NCBI RefSeq assembly: GCF_000454065.1
Contig: NZ_KE695649.1
Coordinates: forward strand, 618,624-682,623
DNA from: Brevibacillus thermoruber 423
GTDB lineage: Bacteria; Bacillota; Bacilli; Brevibacillales; Brevibacillaceae
Length of the DNA stretch: 64,000 nt
Direction: 5' to 3'
The notes under the pieces were generated by a model, which was not told the DNA's origin, did not search any database, and worked only from the letters and a program-made list of their open reading frames with translations. Positions 17,515-26,807 of this stretch are shown here, one piece after another (position 1 is the stretch's first letter; every line of letters begins with the position of its first letter). The position numbers were made by a program, and so were the translations under genes.

Positions 17515-18495
17515 ATGAAAGCGATCGTGGTCACGCAGTTTGGCGGACCGGAAACGATGATCTACACGGACGTGGAAATGCCGGAGATCCATTCCCGACA
17601 AGTATTAATTCGTGTCGAAAAAACCAGCGTGAATTTTGCTGATATTAAATCGAGGTACGGGAAAAAGGGGACAGGCACGCTCCCGTTCATTCCCGGCCTG
17701 GATGCGGTCGGAATTGTCGAGCGGGTGGGGGCCGACGTGAAGCACGTCAAGGTGGGCCAGCGCGTGATTGCGTTTCCGCAGCACGGGTCGTACGCGGAGT
17801 ATGCGGTCGCGGACGAACAGCTCACCTTTGCACTCCCCGACGAGGTGGATGTGGATACGGCAGCGGCCTGTCCGGTCGTTTCCTTTACGTCCTACAAACT
17901 GCTCGCCGATGTGGCCAGACTGGAACCGGGCGAAACGGTCCTGATCCATGCCGCGGCAGGCGGCATCGGCACGACGGCGATCCAGTTGGCCAAAATTCTG
18001 GGCGCCGGCCTCGTCATCGGGACGGTCGGCAGCGAGGCAAAAGCGGCGGCCGCTCTGGAAGCCGGTGCGGATCACGTCATCTGCTATGAGCGGGAAGACT
18101 TTGCGGAAAAGGTAAACCAGCTCACAAACGGGGAAGGGGCCAATGTCATCCTGGATTCGATTTCCGGATGGGTCTCGGAAAAAAGCATGACCTGCCTCGC
18201 TCCGTACGGCAGGCTGGTTCACTTCGGCAATGCAGGCGGGGCCGTCGGGACGTTTGCGACAAAAGACTTGCATGCAAGCTGCCGCTCCGTGCTCGGATTC
18301 AGCTTCGGCACGACCCGGAAAATGCGTCCCCATCTCTTGCGCGACACGGCGGAGCAGGTGTTTCGCCTGCTGGCCGACGGGCGTCTGCGCATCAAGATCG
18401 GGAGGCGGTTTCCGCTGGAAGAAGCGGCCAAAGCCCACGAGTGGGTGGAGAGCAGACAAAGTACGGGGAAAGTACTGCTGGATGTCAGGCGATAG
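17515..18495 (+). CDS. NADPH:quinone oxidoreductase-like MDR enzyme
   Basis: A 326-residue medium-chain dehydrogenase/reductase. It lacks the zinc-ligand cysteines of alcohol dehydrogenases. It has the quinone-reductase N-terminus (MKAIVVTQFGGPE...VNFADIKSRYG) and the nucleotide-binding motif HAAAGGIGTTAIQLAKILGA at ~142-161. Such enzymes reduce quinones or conjugated carbonyls with NADPH. Start ATG 17515, preceded by GGGGGGAATGAAGGG. The true substrate is unknown. Confidence 0.85.
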   Translation: MKAIVVTQFGGPETMIYTDVEMPEIHSRQVLIRVEKTSVNFADIKSRYGKKGTGTLPFIPGLDAVGIVERVGADVKHVKVGQRVIAFPQHGSYAEYAVADEQLTFALPDEVDVDTAAACPVVSFTSYKLLADVARLEPGETVLIHAAAGGIGTTAIQLAKILGAGLVIGTVGSEAKAAAALEAGADHVICYEREDFAEKVNQLTNGEGANVILDSISGWVSEKSMTCLAPYGRLVHFGNAGGAVGTFATKDLHASCRSVLGFSFGTTRKMRPHLLRDTAEQVFRLLADGRLRIKIGRRFPLEEAAKAHEWVESRQSTGKVLLDVRR

Positions 18496-18661
18496 CGCAT
18501 GACAGCCTGCCGCAAACCGGCAGAGTCCGGTGACCGCTTCACGTGATGAGCGGGTTGATTTCGTGCCTCATGTCCGTTTTGAATTGCCCCAATCGCCGGA
18601 CGATTCTGTGCGATGATAGGCAGTAGCAGTGACAAACACCGGCAAGGAAGGGTGTAATCGG

Positions 18662-19306
18662 GTGGAAAAGGAGACGATCTTTCGGGACGTGGTGACCGCC
18701 GAGGCGGAGCTGCGCGAACTGTTGGGCGAGCCGAAGGAACTGGTAAAGCGGAAGGCCATTGACCGCCTGGACCGGCACTGCCGGGCGTTCATTGCCAAAT
18801 CGCCGTTTCTGGTTCTGGCCACGGCGGACGCCGCCGGCAACTGCGACGCGTCGCCGCGCGGGGATGGGCCGGGCTTTGTTCACGTGCTGGATGACCTTCA
18901 CTTGGTCATTCCCGAACGACCCGGCAACCGGCGGATGGACTCGATGCGCAACATCCTGACCAATCCCCGGGTGGGGGTGATCTTTCTCATCCCCGGTCTG
19001 GAAGAAACGCTGCGCGTCAACGGCCGGGCCTGCGTCATCCGGGACGCCGACATCCTGAGCCGGATGGCGGTAAACGGCAAGGTGCCGGTCGTCGGCATCG
19101 GGGTGCGGGTGGAGGAGTGCTTCGTCCACTGTGCCAAGGCGTTCAAGCGCTCCCGCCTGTGGCAGCCGGAAGCGTGGCTGGACAGGGAGAATCTGCCGGC
19201 CATGGCCCAGGTGCTGGCGGACCACGCCAACATGAACGGGCCCGGCTTTACCTCCAGGCAGGTGGAGGAAGCGCTGCAGGAGAGCTATACAAAGCGGTTG
19301 TACTGA
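18662..19306 (+). CDS. PPOX-class FMN flavoprotein (MSMEG_1061-like)
   Basis: A 214-residue member of the pyridoxamine-phosphate-oxidase-like split-barrel family. FMN-binding features include FLVLATADAAGNCDASPRGD (~40-59) and the RPGNRRMDSMRNILTNPRVG segment. Start GTG at 18662 with AAGGAAGGG upstream. The family includes FMN- or F420-dependent reductases of unknown substrate; it is not PdxH itself, which has a different C-terminus. It lies between two oxidoreductase genes on the same strand. Confidence 0.78.
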   Translation: MEKETIFRDVVTAEAELRELLGEPKELVKRKAIDRLDRHCRAFIAKSPFLVLATADAAGNCDASPRGDGPGFVHVLDDLHLVIPERPGNRRMDSMRNILTNPRVGVIFLIPGLEETLRVNGRACVIRDADILSRMAVNGKVPVVGIGVRVEECFVHCAKAFKRSRLWQPEAWLDRENLPAMAQVLADHANMNGPGFTSRQVEEALQESYTKRLY

Positions 19307-19377
19307 TGAAAGAGACGGCATCCGGTGCGTGCGCCTATCTCCGGATGAAGCAGGTTCCAAACAGTTTTCGCCTTTTT

Positions 19378-19406
19378 TTGGAAGTATGGTTGTGTTACAC
19401 TATATA
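19378..19406 (+). promoter_or_regulatory. SigA-type promoter of the aldo/keto reductase gene
   Basis: TTGGAA, a 17-base spacer, TATATA, 38 bases before the ATG. Confidence 0.5.
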
Positions 19407-19443
19407 CGCTTATACATATTGGAAAAGACGGGAGGAGATCCAA

Positions 19444-20271
19444 ATGGCAACGCATATCGGAGACAGCACTGTATTGAACAACGGAGTCAGCATGCCGTGG
19501 CTGGGTCTGGGCGTCTACAAGGCAAACGAGGGGGAAGAAGTGCAGCGCGCGGTTCGCACCGCCATCGAAGTGGGCTACCGCAGCATTGACACGGCGGCCA
19601 TCTACGAAAACGAGACCGGCGTCGGCACAGCGATCAAGGACAGTGGCATCGCCCGCGATCAACTGTTTATCACGACCAAGGTGTGGAACGCTGATCAGGG
19701 CTACGAGACGACATTGAAGGCGTTTAACGAGAGCATGAAAAAGCTCCGCCTGGAATACCTCGATCTCTATCTGGTGCACTGGCCGGTCAAGGAAAAGTAT
19801 CTGGAGACGTGGAAGGCGCTGGAGAAGCTGTATCGCGAAGGTTACGTGCGGGCGATCGGCGTAAGCAACTTCCAGGTGCACCATCTGGAGGAGCTGCGCA
19901 AGGTAAGCGAGATTGTGCCGGCCGTAAACCAGGTGGAATGCCATCCGCTTCTGACCCAGCGGGAACTGCGCGCATACTGCAAGGAAAACGGCATCCAGCT
20001 GGAAGCGTGGAGCCCGTTGATGAAAGGCAATCTGGACCTGCCGCTGCTGATAGAACTGAGCGAAAAGTACGGCAAGACGCCCGCACAGGTCGTCCTGCGC
20101 TGGCATTTGCAAAACGGCGTGGTCGTCATCCCGAAATCGGTCACGCCGGAGCGCATCCGTCAAAACGCGGACGTGTTCGACTTCACGCTGAGCGGCGAGG
20201 ACATGGAGCGCATCAGCGCGCTGAATCAAAACAAGCGGTTCGGTCCCGACCCGGACAATTTCGATTTCTAA
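19444..20271 (+). CDS. Aldo/keto reductase
   Basis: A 275-residue NADPH-dependent carbonyl reductase of the AKR family (YvgN/YtbE type). The motifs are GVYKANEGEE near the N-terminus, SIDTAAIYENE with catalytic Asp and Tyr, TTKVW with the catalytic Lys, and VHWPVK with the active-site His. The C-terminal IPKSVTPERIRQNADVFDF binds the NADP phosphate. Such enzymes detoxify glyoxals and other aldehydes. The ATG at 19444 has GGGAGGAG upstream, and its own promoter and terminator make it monocistronic. Confidence 0.9.
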   Translation: MATHIGDSTVLNNGVSMPWLGLGVYKANEGEEVQRAVRTAIEVGYRSIDTAAIYENETGVGTAIKDSGIARDQLFITTKVWNADQGYETTLKAFNESMKKLRLEYLDLYLVHWPVKEKYLETWKALEKLYREGYVRAIGVSNFQVHHLEELRKVSEIVPAVNQVECHPLLTQRELRAYCKENGIQLEAWSPLMKGNLDLPLLIELSEKYGKTPAQVVLRWHLQNGVVVIPKSVTPERIRQNADVFDFTLSGEDMERISALNQNKRFGPDPDNFDF

Positions 20272-20307
20272 GAAGCGCCATCGCGGCCCCGTCCCGGTGG
20301 GCACACG

Positions 20308-20342
20308 CAGGCAGCCGCCTTGAAAGCGGCTGCCTTTTTGCT
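20308..20342 (+). terminator. Terminator of the aldo/keto reductase gene
   Basis: AGGCAGCCGC / GCGGCTGCCT stem, loop CTTGAAA, then TTTTT. Confidence 0.9.
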
Positions 20343-20426
20343 GCTGGACGCGGCACGGCAAGTCCGCCTGCAGGGGATACGGTTGTACTACATCGTTTGG
20401 GCCGCCCGGGAACGGCGCTTTTCCGC

Positions 20427-20455
20427 TTTACGTGCGTCCGCCTTTTTTCTATACT
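20427..20455 (+). promoter_or_regulatory. SigA-type promoter of the iclR gene
   Basis: TTTACG, 17-base spacer, TATACT. The palindrome at 20472-20486 would lie about 10-25 bases downstream of the start of transcription. Confidence 0.5.
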
Positions 20456-20471
20456 GAAGAGTAGAACCATA

Positions 20472-20486
20472 TTTCATCTAGTGAAA
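20472..20486. promoter_or_regulatory. Palindrome, candidate IclR operator (autoregulation)
   Basis: TTTCATCTAGTGAAA, an inverted repeat just downstream of the predicted iclR promoter. A near-identical site (TTTCATCTGATGAAA) lies in the aconitase leader at 24649-24663. IclR-family repressors often bind such 15-bp palindromes. Confidence 0.45.
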
Positions 20487-20525
20487 CGATCGGTGACATT
20501 CCAAAACGAAAGCGGGTGAGAACAC

Positions 20526-21269
20526 ATGGAAGAGCCAAAAACAAACGTGCGGGCGGTGGAGCGGGCGCTGGACATCCTGCTCTGTTTCACGGACTCGACC
20601 GATCTGGGCCTAAGCGAGATCGCGAGCCGCCTCTCTCTGCATAAAAGCACGGTGCACCGGCTGCTGGCGACCCTGGAAAACAAAGGCTTCCTGATCCGTG
20701 ACGCACAGACGGAGAAATACCGGCTCGGCTTTCGGATCTGGGAGCTTTCCGCCAATTTGACCCATTCCGATGACCCTGCCACCGTCCTGCTGCCGGAGAT
20801 GGAGCGTTTGCGCGACCTGGTGGGCGAGACCGTCAGCCTGTACGTGCGCGACGGCAACGAGCGGATCCGCATCCAGGCGGTGCAGAGCAACCAGCCGATC
20901 CGCCGGGTGGCGCCCATCGGGGCCCGCATGCCGCTTTTCGTGGGCGCGTCCAGCAAGGTGCTGGTGGCGTACGCCGAGCCGGAGGTGCTGGAGGCCGTGC
21001 TGAACGATCCCAACTGGCCGGAATCGATCGATCGGGAGGCGTACCTGGAGCAGTTGGAGCAGATTCGGGCGCAGGGTTTTGCCACCAGCGTGGAGGAACG
21101 GGAATTGGGGGCCGCCGCCGTAGCCGCCCCGATTTTTAACCGCAACGGCAAATTGGTGGCCGCCATCGCCGCGTCCGGGCCGTCCAACCGGCTGACGCCG
21201 GAAAAAATGCGCGAATTTGCCCGTCCGATCATGGAGGCCGCGTACCGGATGGGCAAAATGATGAAATAG
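20526..21269 (+). CDS. IclR-family transcriptional regulator
   Basis: A 247-residue regulator with N-terminal winged HTH (VERALDILLCFTDSTDLGLSEIASRLSLHKSTVHRLLATLE, ~10-50) and C-terminal IclR effector domain (~75-245), ending with the typical ISGPSNR-like box (AASGPSNRLTPEK). IclR proteins sense small carboxylates or sugar acids. Start ATG 20526 with GCGGGTGAG upstream. A palindrome in its own leader also occurs before aconitase, hinting at control of the TCA cycle. No catabolic gene cluster adjoins it. Confidence 0.88.
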   Translation: MEEPKTNVRAVERALDILLCFTDSTDLGLSEIASRLSLHKSTVHRLLATLENKGFLIRDAQTEKYRLGFRIWELSANLTHSDDPATVLLPEMERLRDLVGETVSLYVRDGNERIRIQAVQSNQPIRRVAPIGARMPLFVGASSKVLVAYAEPEVLEAVLNDPNWPESIDREAYLEQLEQIRAQGFATSVEERELGAAAVAAPIFNRNGKLVAAIAASGPSNRLTPEKMREFARPIMEAAYRMGKMMK

Positions 21270-21309
21270 CACACGACGAAAGCGACCATGTCCAAAACGA
21301 ACGCTGCGC

Positions 21310-21340
21310 GCTGTCGGGAACGTCCGGCAGCTTTTTTGTT
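21310..21340 (+). terminator. Terminator of the iclR gene
   Basis: GCTGTCGGg-aacg-TCCGGCAGC stem followed by TTTTTT. Confidence 0.8.
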
Positions 21341-21358
21341 GCCGATACTTGGAAAGAA

Positions 21359-21392
21359 ACAGGCGTCTGACCGCAATCAGACGCCTGTTTTT
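21359..21392. terminator. Bidirectional terminator between iclR and DUF3892
   Basis: ACAGGCGTCTGA / TCAGACGCCTGT, a perfect 12-bp stem with T-runs on both strands, ending the converging transcripts. Confidence 0.85.
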
Positions 21393-21712
21393 CAAAACTC
21401 CGGCAGGTTGTCCAAATTGTTTTCCTTGATTCCGTCCGGTTCGCTGCGCAGGATGTCGCGGCCGTACTTGTGAAACACGTCGACATGTGCCAGGCGGCCC
21501 GCTTTCGCTTCCTGCAGGGCGGTCACGTAATCCAGCTCCCGCCCGGACTCGGTTTGAAACGCGATCAGATTGCCGTCTTCGTTTTTGCGCACGGCGACGA
21601 TCCGTTCCTGCACCGGAGCCGGCGCTGCGTCCGGCCCGTTTTCCTGCCTGGCCTGCCGCTCGCCGTCCGCTTTGTACGCCGCGTACCGCCGTTCAAAGTC
21701 CTGCCCGTTCAT
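21392..21712 (-). CDS. DUF3892 domain protein
   Basis: A 106-residue soluble protein. Its middle, ERIVAVRKNEDGNLIAFQTESG, is the conserved core of DUF3892, a family common in Bacilli with no known role. The N-terminal ~35 residues are charged and probably disordered. ATG at 21712 with GGGGGC upstream. It ends immediately at a strong bidirectional hairpin and appears monocistronic. Confidence 0.78.
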   Translation of the reverse strand: MNGQDFERRYAAYKADGERQARQENGPDAAPAPVQERIVAVRKNEDGNLIAFQTESGRELDYVTALQEAKAGRLAHVDVFHKYGRDILRSEPDGIKENNLDNLPEF

Positions 21713-21832
21713 GACAGCATGCCCCCTTGTTTTGCCGCTTTCGCAGGCGTTTTCCCTCTCTCATAAGGATGCCTTGCCAGCCGGGCGAACATGCATGCGT
21801 TTTTTACAAGGGCGGCGCTCCCTCCACACGCA

Positions 21833-21860
21833 AAACAGGCAAGCGTTCGCTTGCCTGTTT
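21833..21860 (-). terminator. Terminator of acnA
   Basis: Perfect 13-bp stem AAACAGGCAAGCG / CGCTTGCCTGTTT with a 2-base centre, 30 bases beyond the aconitase stop. Confidence 0.85.
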
Positions 21861-21889
21861 CATGCGGGTGCTGTAAGGAATGTTGGTTG

Positions 21890-24619
21890 TTAAGCCGTTA
21901 CCGGTTTGCCTTCGTCCAGCAGTTGACGCAGGACGGTTTGCAGGATACCGCCGTTGCGGTAGTAGTCGACATCCACCATCGAGTCGAGACGGACGATGAC
22001 GTCGAATTCGAACTGGCTGCCGTCCTGACGGGTTGCCTTCACTTTCAGGCGTTGGCCAGGCTGTACGTTGTCGTTCAAGCCGACGATGTCAAACGTTTCC
22101 GTACCGTCGATGTTGAGCGATTTCCAGCTTTGGCCGTCGGCGAACTGCAGCGGGAGCACGCCCATGCCCACCAGGTTGGAGCGGTGGATGCGCTCGAAGC
22201 TTTCCGCGATTACCGCTTTGATGCCGAGCAGGAACGTACCTTTTGCCGCCCAGTCGCGGGAGGAACCGGTACCGTACTCCTTACCGGCCAGTACCACCAG
22301 CGGCGTGCCGTCTGCTTGGTACTTCATGGACGCATCGTAGATGGACATGATTTCGCCGGTCGGCAGGTACTTGGTTACGCCGCCTTCGGTGCCCGGAGCG
22401 ATTTGGTTGCGGATGCGGATGTTGGCAAACGTACCGCGCATCATCACGTCGTGGCTGCCGCGGCGAGCGCCGTAGGAGTTGAAATCCTTGCGTTCCACGC
22501 CTTTGGACTGCAGGAACAGGCCTGCCGGGCTGGTCGGCGAGATGTTGCCCGCCGGCGAGATGTGGTCGGTGGTGACGGAATCGCCCAGAAGAGCCAGTGC
22601 GCGTGCGCCTTTGATCTCTTCGATGTGACCGACGTCGCCGGTAAGGTCTTTGAAGAACGGCGGCTCCTGGATGTAGGTGGAGTTTTCATCCCACTCGTAG
22701 AGGTCGCCTTTCGGTGCGTCGATTTCGTTCCATGCCTTGTTTTGCGTAAACACGTTCGCGTATTGGGCGCGGAACAGTTCCGGATTCATCGCCTTGTTCA
22801 TCGCTTCCGCCAGCTCTTGCGGCGTCGGCCAGATGTCTTTCAGGTAAACCGGCTGGCCGTCTTTGCCGATGCCGATCGGGTCTTTCGTCAGGTCGATGTC
22901 CACGGTGCCGGCCAGGGCGTACGCGATGACCAGCGGCGGGGAAGCGAGGTAGTTCGCTTTTACCTGCGCGTGGATGCGGCCTTCGAAGTTGCGGTTACCG
23001 GACAGAACGGCTGCCACGGTCAGGTCGTTTTCGGCGATCGCCTTGCTGGTTTCTTCCGGCAGCGGACCGGAGTTACCGATGCAGGTGGTGCAGCCGTAAC
23101 CGACCACGTTGAAGCCGAGCGCGTTGAGCGAATCGATCAGGCCGGCGTCGATCAGGTACTGGGTCACGACGCGGGAACCCGGAGCCAGCGAGCTCTTCAC
23201 GAACGGCGGTTTTTTCAGTCCTTTTTCCACAGCTTTTTTCGCCAGGATGCCGGCGCCCAGCATTACGCTCGGGTTGGATGTATTGGTACAGGACGTGATG
23301 GCTGCGATGACGACGGAACCGGTTTTCAGGGTTGCCGTCTCGCCGTTCGGGTAGGTGACGGTTGCTTCCGCCTTGATCTTTTCTTCGGAGAGGCCGAAGC
23401 CGCCTTTTTCGATCGGCGTGCGCAGGCTGTTGTTGAAGGATTCCTTCATGTTGGTCAGTTCGACGCGGTCTTGCGGACGCTTCGGACCGGCCAGGCTGGG
23501 CACGACGGTGGACAGATCCAGTTCCAGCGTTTCGGTGAAGACCGGATCCGGCGTGTCGTCGGTGCGGAACAGGCCTTGCGCTTTGGTGTACGCTTCCACC
23601 AGGGCGATTTGCTCTTCGCTGCGGCCGGTTTGACGCAGGTAGTTGAGCGTTTCGGCGTCGACAGGGAAGAAGCCCATGGTTGCGCCGTATTCAGGCGCCA
23701 TGTTGGCGACGGTCGCGCGGTCTGCCAGCGAGATGTTGGACAGGCCCGGGCCGTAGAACTCAACGAATTTGCCGACCACGCCTTTTTTGCGCAGCATTTG
23801 CGTAACGGTCAGCGCCAGGTCGGTTGCGGTTGCCCCTTCTTTCAGGGTGCCGGTCAGCTTGAAGCCGACAACTTCCGGGGTGACGAAGTAGAGCGGTTGG
23901 CCAAGCATGCCGGCTTCCGCCTCAATGCCGCCGACGCCCCAGCCCAGCACGCCCAGACCGTTGATCATCGTGGTGTGGGAGTCGGTGCCGACGAGGGAGT
24001 CCGGGAAGGCCACCAGTTCGCCGTTTACTTCGCGGGTTGCCACGACAGTTGCCAGGTACTCCAGGTTTACCTGGTGCACGATACCGGTTGCCGGCGGAAC
24101 GGCGCGGAAGTTGTCAAACGCGGTTTGCGCCCAGCGCAGGAAGCGGTAGCGCTCCTGGTTGCGTTCGAATTCCAGCTTCATGTTGTTTTCCAGCGCCTTG
24201 TCGTTGCCGAAATCGTCAACCATGACGGAGTGGTCGATGACCAGGTCAACCGGTACGAGCGGATTGATCCGCTTCGGATCGCCGCCGGCGCGCTTCATCG
24301 CGATGCGCATGGCAGCCAGGTCGACGACGGCCGGCACACCCGTAAAGTCTTGCAGAACAATACGGGCCGGCATGAGCGGCACTTCCTTGTTTTCGTCGCG
24401 GCCTTTTGTCCAGTTGGCCAGTTGTTGCACGTGTTCTTTGGTGATGGCGCGGCCGTCAAACTGACGCACAGCCGCTTCCAGCAGCACTTTAATGGAGAAC
24501 GGCAGCTTGGAAACTTCGCCGATTCCTTGTTCTTCCAAGCCTTGCAGGCGGTAGTACGCGTACGTTTTGCCGCCCACTTGCAGGGAAGACTTCACGTTGT
24601 AAGCATCGTGTTTAGCCAA
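21890..24619 (-). CDS. acnA: Aconitate hydratase
   Basis: Interconverts citrate and isocitrate in the TCA cycle through a labile [4Fe-4S] cluster; in Bacillus the apoprotein also binds mRNA. The 909-residue length fits AcnA/CitB. Cluster motifs are [17 protein letters not shown] and [26 protein letters not shown] and [17 protein letters not shown] mark the C-terminal swivel domain. The start is TTG at 24619, preceded by GGGAGGTTG at good spacing; no in-frame ATG is nearby. A palindrome like the IclR site lies in the 5' leader, downstream of a TATAAT -10 box with no good -35. Confidence 0.96.
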   Translation of the reverse strand: MAKHDAYNVKSSLQVGGKTYAYYRLQGLEEQGIGEVSKLPFSIKVLLEAAVRQFDGRAITKEHVQQLANWTKGRDENKEVPLMPARIVLQDFTGVPAVVDLAAMRIAMKRAGGDPKRINPLVPVDLVIDHSVMVDDFGNDKALENNMKLEFERNQERYRFLRWAQTAFDNFRAVPPATGIVHQVNLEYLATVVATREVNGELVAFPDSLVGTDSHTTMINGLGVLGWGVGGIEAEAGMLGQPLYFVTPEVVGFKLTGTLKEGATATDLALTVTQMLRKKGVVGKFVEFYGPGLSNISLADRATVANMAPEYGATMGFFPVDAETLNYLRQTGRSEEQIALVEAYTKAQGLFRTDDTPDPVFTETLELDLSTVVPSLAGPKRPQDRVELTNMKESFNNSLRTPIEKGGFGLSEEKIKAEATVTYPNGETATLKTGSVVIAAITSCTNTSNPSVMLGAGILAKKAVEKGLKKPPFVKSSLAPGSRVVTQYLIDAGLIDSLNALGFNVVGYGCTTCIGNSGPLPEETSKAIAENDLTVAAVLSGNRNFEGRIHAQVKANYLASPPLVIAYALAGTVDIDLTKDPIGIGKDGQPVYLKDIWPTPQELAEAMNKAMNPELFRAQYANVFTQNKAWNEIDAPKGDLYEWDENSTYIQEPPFFKDLTGDVGHIEEIKGARALALLGDSVTTDHISPAGNISPTSPAGLFLQSKGVERKDFNSYGARRGSHDVMMRGTFANIRIRNQIAPGTEGGVTKYLPTGEIMSIYDASMKYQADGTPLVVLAGKEYGTGSSRDWAAKGTFLLGIKAVIAESFERIHRSNLVGMGVLPLQFADGQSWKSLNIDGTETFDIVGLNDNVQPGQRLKVKATRQDGSQFEFDVIVRLDSMVDVDYYRNGGILQTVLRQLLDEGKPVTA

Positions 24620-24648
24620 AGTTCACAACCTCCCTTATCCTCTTGGAG

Positions 24649-24663
24649 TTTCATCTGATGAAA
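24649..24663. promoter_or_regulatory. Palindrome in the aconitase leader, candidate repressor site
   Basis: TTTCATCTGATGAAA is a perfect odd palindrome. It differs at two bases from the site in the iclR leader (20472-20486). It lies about 22-36 bases downstream of the expected acnA transcription start, a place suited to repression. Confidence 0.45.
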
Positions 24664-24691
24664 CGCAGTTTCGTTTCTTCGATACGCCCCT

Positions 24692-24697
24692 ATTATA
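24692..24697 (-). promoter_or_regulatory. -10 box of acnA
   Basis: TATAAT on the minus strand (GAGTATAATAGG) 73 bases before the TTG start. The region 17 bases upstream has no -35 match, so an activator may be needed. Confidence 0.4.
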
Positions 24698-25069
24698 CTC
24701 GATTTGCTGCTCGGCTTCTACCCCAAAATTCATGATGGCTTCACAAAATCAGTCAAAAAATCATTTTGCAGCGTTCCGCGTACCTGCGAAGAAATGTCCA
24801 GACTTACTATAACCCCAACAGGCAAATGTATGCGACATGAACTCCCTTTCCTGGAAATCTCCACCTCCGCCAGCCTGAAAAAAAGGCCGCCGTCCGTTTG
24901 ACAGCGGCAAGGGGGGCGTTGCCAGTCGCTTCCTTACTACTATATATGGCTGCGGGCAGCCGTTCGCCGCGCCTTCTGCCAGCCATCCACGAAAGCAGCG
25001 GTCCCTGCCCGCGCGGTCACAAGGCGGCGGTGGCCGGTCGGAGCGAACGGACGGCCGGTTTTCGCCGGT
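24698..25069. other. Intergenic region between acnA and the molybdopterin genes
   Basis: Nothing recognised apart from the terminator at 24877-24906. No RNA gene or convincing open frame. Confidence 0.5.
24877..24906 (-). terminator. Terminator of the moaDE-moeB unit
   Basis: On the minus strand CCGCTGTC...GACGGCGG forms a stem followed by CC and seven Ts. Confidence 0.6.
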
Positions 25070-26095
25070 TTACGCACCGATGTACCGCGCATGCAGCGTG
25101 CGGGCCAGACTGATGTCGTCCGTTCCCTGCACCAGCACGCGGCCGTCGGGGAAGACGACCAGCGTGTGCGGGTCGACGTGAAAGCGGAGGAGAAACTTGT
25201 TTCGCTTGACCTGCCCCAACGGAGCCAGCCGTTCCGCCAGTTGGTCCAGGTCGAGCTGCGCGCCGGCCGCCGGCGAAATCTGCACCGTGTCGCGGCCGCA
25301 CAGGGAGACGGCCTGCCCCTCCTGGGTGTCCGGCATCAGATAGGAAAACTGGCGCTGTCCGCAGGTCGGGCAGTCGGCCCGCCGGCCGTTTTGCACGCGG
25401 ATCTGCTGGTGGCGGTTGTTCCAGATGTCGAAGTGCTCCAGATGGGGGTTGAGCGCTTCCTGGTCGCCCACCAGCAGTTTCAACGCTTCCGTCGCCTGGT
25501 AGGAGGCGACGATGTGAATGATCGGGCCGATTACGCCGGCCGTGTCGCAGGTCGGCATCTCCCCCGGATTGGGCGCTTCCGGAAAGAGGCAGCGCAGGCA
25601 GGGGGTAATCCCCGGCCGGATCGCCGCAAACGTGCCGGTCGCGCTGACCGCCCCGCCGTACACCCAGGGAATGCCGTGCTTGACGCAGACGTCGTTGATC
25701 AGATAGCGAACCTGAAAGTTGTCCGTGGCGTCCAGGACGAGCTGGACGTCGGCGAGCAGCTTTTCCGCATTGTGAGCCGTCAGGTCGGCCACCACCGGCT
25801 CGACTGTCACTTCCGAATTGATCCGCGCCAGCTTGGCGTGGGCGGCGATCGCCTTGGGCAGGTGCTGGCGGGCGTCGTCTTCGTCGTACAGCATCTGCCG
25901 CTGCAGGTTGCTCGGCTCCACAAAGTCGCGGTCGATCAGGCGGACAAAACCGACGCCGGCCCGGACCATGTGGTTGGCCAGCACCGTTCCCAGCGCGCCC
26001 ATGCCGACGATGGCCACGCGGCTTTGGAGAAGCTGTTCCTGGCCGGTCCGGCCAATGGGGGGGAACAGGATCTGCCGGGAGTATCGCGTCTTCAC
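25070..26095 (-). CDS. moeB: MoeB/ThiF-family adenylyltransferase
   Basis: E1-like enzyme that adenylates the C-terminal glycine of a MoaD or ThiS ubiquitin-like carrier. The 341-residue protein has the ATP loop VAIVGMGALGTVLANHMVRAG (~27-47), RDFVEPSNLQRQ with the arginine finger, CLRCLF and CPTCG zinc cysteines, and an extra ~80-residue C-terminal domain in the place of the MoeBR rhodanese domain but without an evident active-site cysteine loop. Start GTG at 26095 with AGGAGA upstream, only 4 bases after the MoaD-MoaE stop, so its partner is likely that MoaD; ThiF activity remains possible. Confidence 0.85.
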   Translation of the reverse strand: MKTRYSRQILFPPIGRTGQEQLLQSRVAIVGMGALGTVLANHMVRAGVGFVRLIDRDFVEPSNLQRQMLYDEDDARQHLPKAIAAHAKLARINSEVTVEPVVADLTAHNAEKLLADVQLVLDATDNFQVRYLINDVCVKHGIPWVYGGAVSATGTFAAIRPGITPCLRCLFPEAPNPGEMPTCDTAGVIGPIIHIVASYQATEALKLLVGDQEALNPHLEHFDIWNNRHQQIRVQNGRRADCPTCGQRQFSYLMPDTQEGQAVSLCGRDTVQISPAAGAQLDLDQLAERLAPLGQVKRNKFLLRFHVDPHTLVVFPDGRVLVQGTDDISLARTLHARYIGA

Positions 26096-26099
26096 GTCT

Positions 26100-26807
26100 C
26101 TATCTCCTTTCCGCGTCGTCGGGAAGCGCCAGCGGGTTCCACGGTCCCTGCTGGTGCCCTTTCCACTCGCTGCCGTCTTCCCAGACTTCCTTTTTCCAGA
26201 TGGGAACGATCTGCTTCAGCCGTTCGATCGCGTACCGTCCCGCTTCAAACGCTTCGTTCCGGTGCGGCGTGGCGACGGCGGCGACGACGGCAATCTCCTC
26301 GATTTGCAGGTCGCCGATGCGGTGATGCATGGCAAGCTCCGCCCCCGGCCAGCGCTCGGCCACCTCCGCGGCAATTTGCTTCATCTTTTCCACGGCCATC
26401 GGGGCGTACGCCTCGTAGGTGAGGGAGACGGTCCGCTGTCCGTGGGTAAATTCGCGAACGGTTCCGACAAAGGCGAGCACGGCCCCGGCCCGCGGATTGG
26501 AGACGAGCCGAACCAGCTTGTCCGCGCTGAGCGGCTCAGTCGTCACGGCAAAACGCGGCTCTTCGCCGCCGCTCACCGGGGGGAGGATCGCCACTTCGTC
26601 GCCCGGCGCCAGCGCCTTGTCCGGTACGGCGTATTCCTGGTTGACGGAGACAAAACAGCCGCCCAACAGCGGCGCCAGCGCAGGATACTGCTCCCCGACC
26701 GCTTGCAGCAGGTCGCGCACGAGAGCCCCTTCGGCCACGCTCACTCGAATCTCCCGTTCACCGGCCCTCTCGGCGAGGCCGGCAAACAACAGCACGCGTA
26801 TTTGCAT
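26100..26807 (-). CDS. moaDE: MoaD-MoaE fusion (molybdopterin synthase)
   Basis: Both subunits of molybdopterin synthase in one chain of 235 residues. Residues 1-~80 are MoaD (MQIRVLLFAGLAERAG ... LPPVSGG) and ~90-220 are MoaE (EPLSADKLVRLVSNPRAGAVLAFVGTVREFTHG, MHHRIG, HRNEAFEAGRYAIERLKQIVPIWKKE). The sulfur-carrying GG of MoaD is internal, followed by EEPRFAV, so the chain would have to be cut after GG to be thiocarboxylated, as reported for MoaX of mycobacteria. ATG 26807 with GAGGAG upstream. Operon with moeB. Confidence 0.9.
   Translation of the reverse strand: MQIRVLLFAGLAERAGEREIRVSVAEGALVRDLLQAVGEQYPALAPLLGGCFVSVNQEYAVPDKALAPGDEVAILPPVSGGEEPRFAVTTEPLSADKLVRLVSNPRAGAVLAFVGTVREFTHGQRTVSLTYEAYAPMAVEKMKQIAAEVAERWPGAELAMHHRIGDLQIEEIAVVAAVATPHRNEAFEAGRYAIERLKQIVPIWKKEVWEDGSEWKGHQQGPWNPLALPDDAERR

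Noticed and set aside
21791-24658. 955-codon open frame on the plus strand
   Set aside because: It is the antisense shadow of aconitase; the product is His/Arg/Val-rich without domains, while the minus strand matches AcnA throughout.
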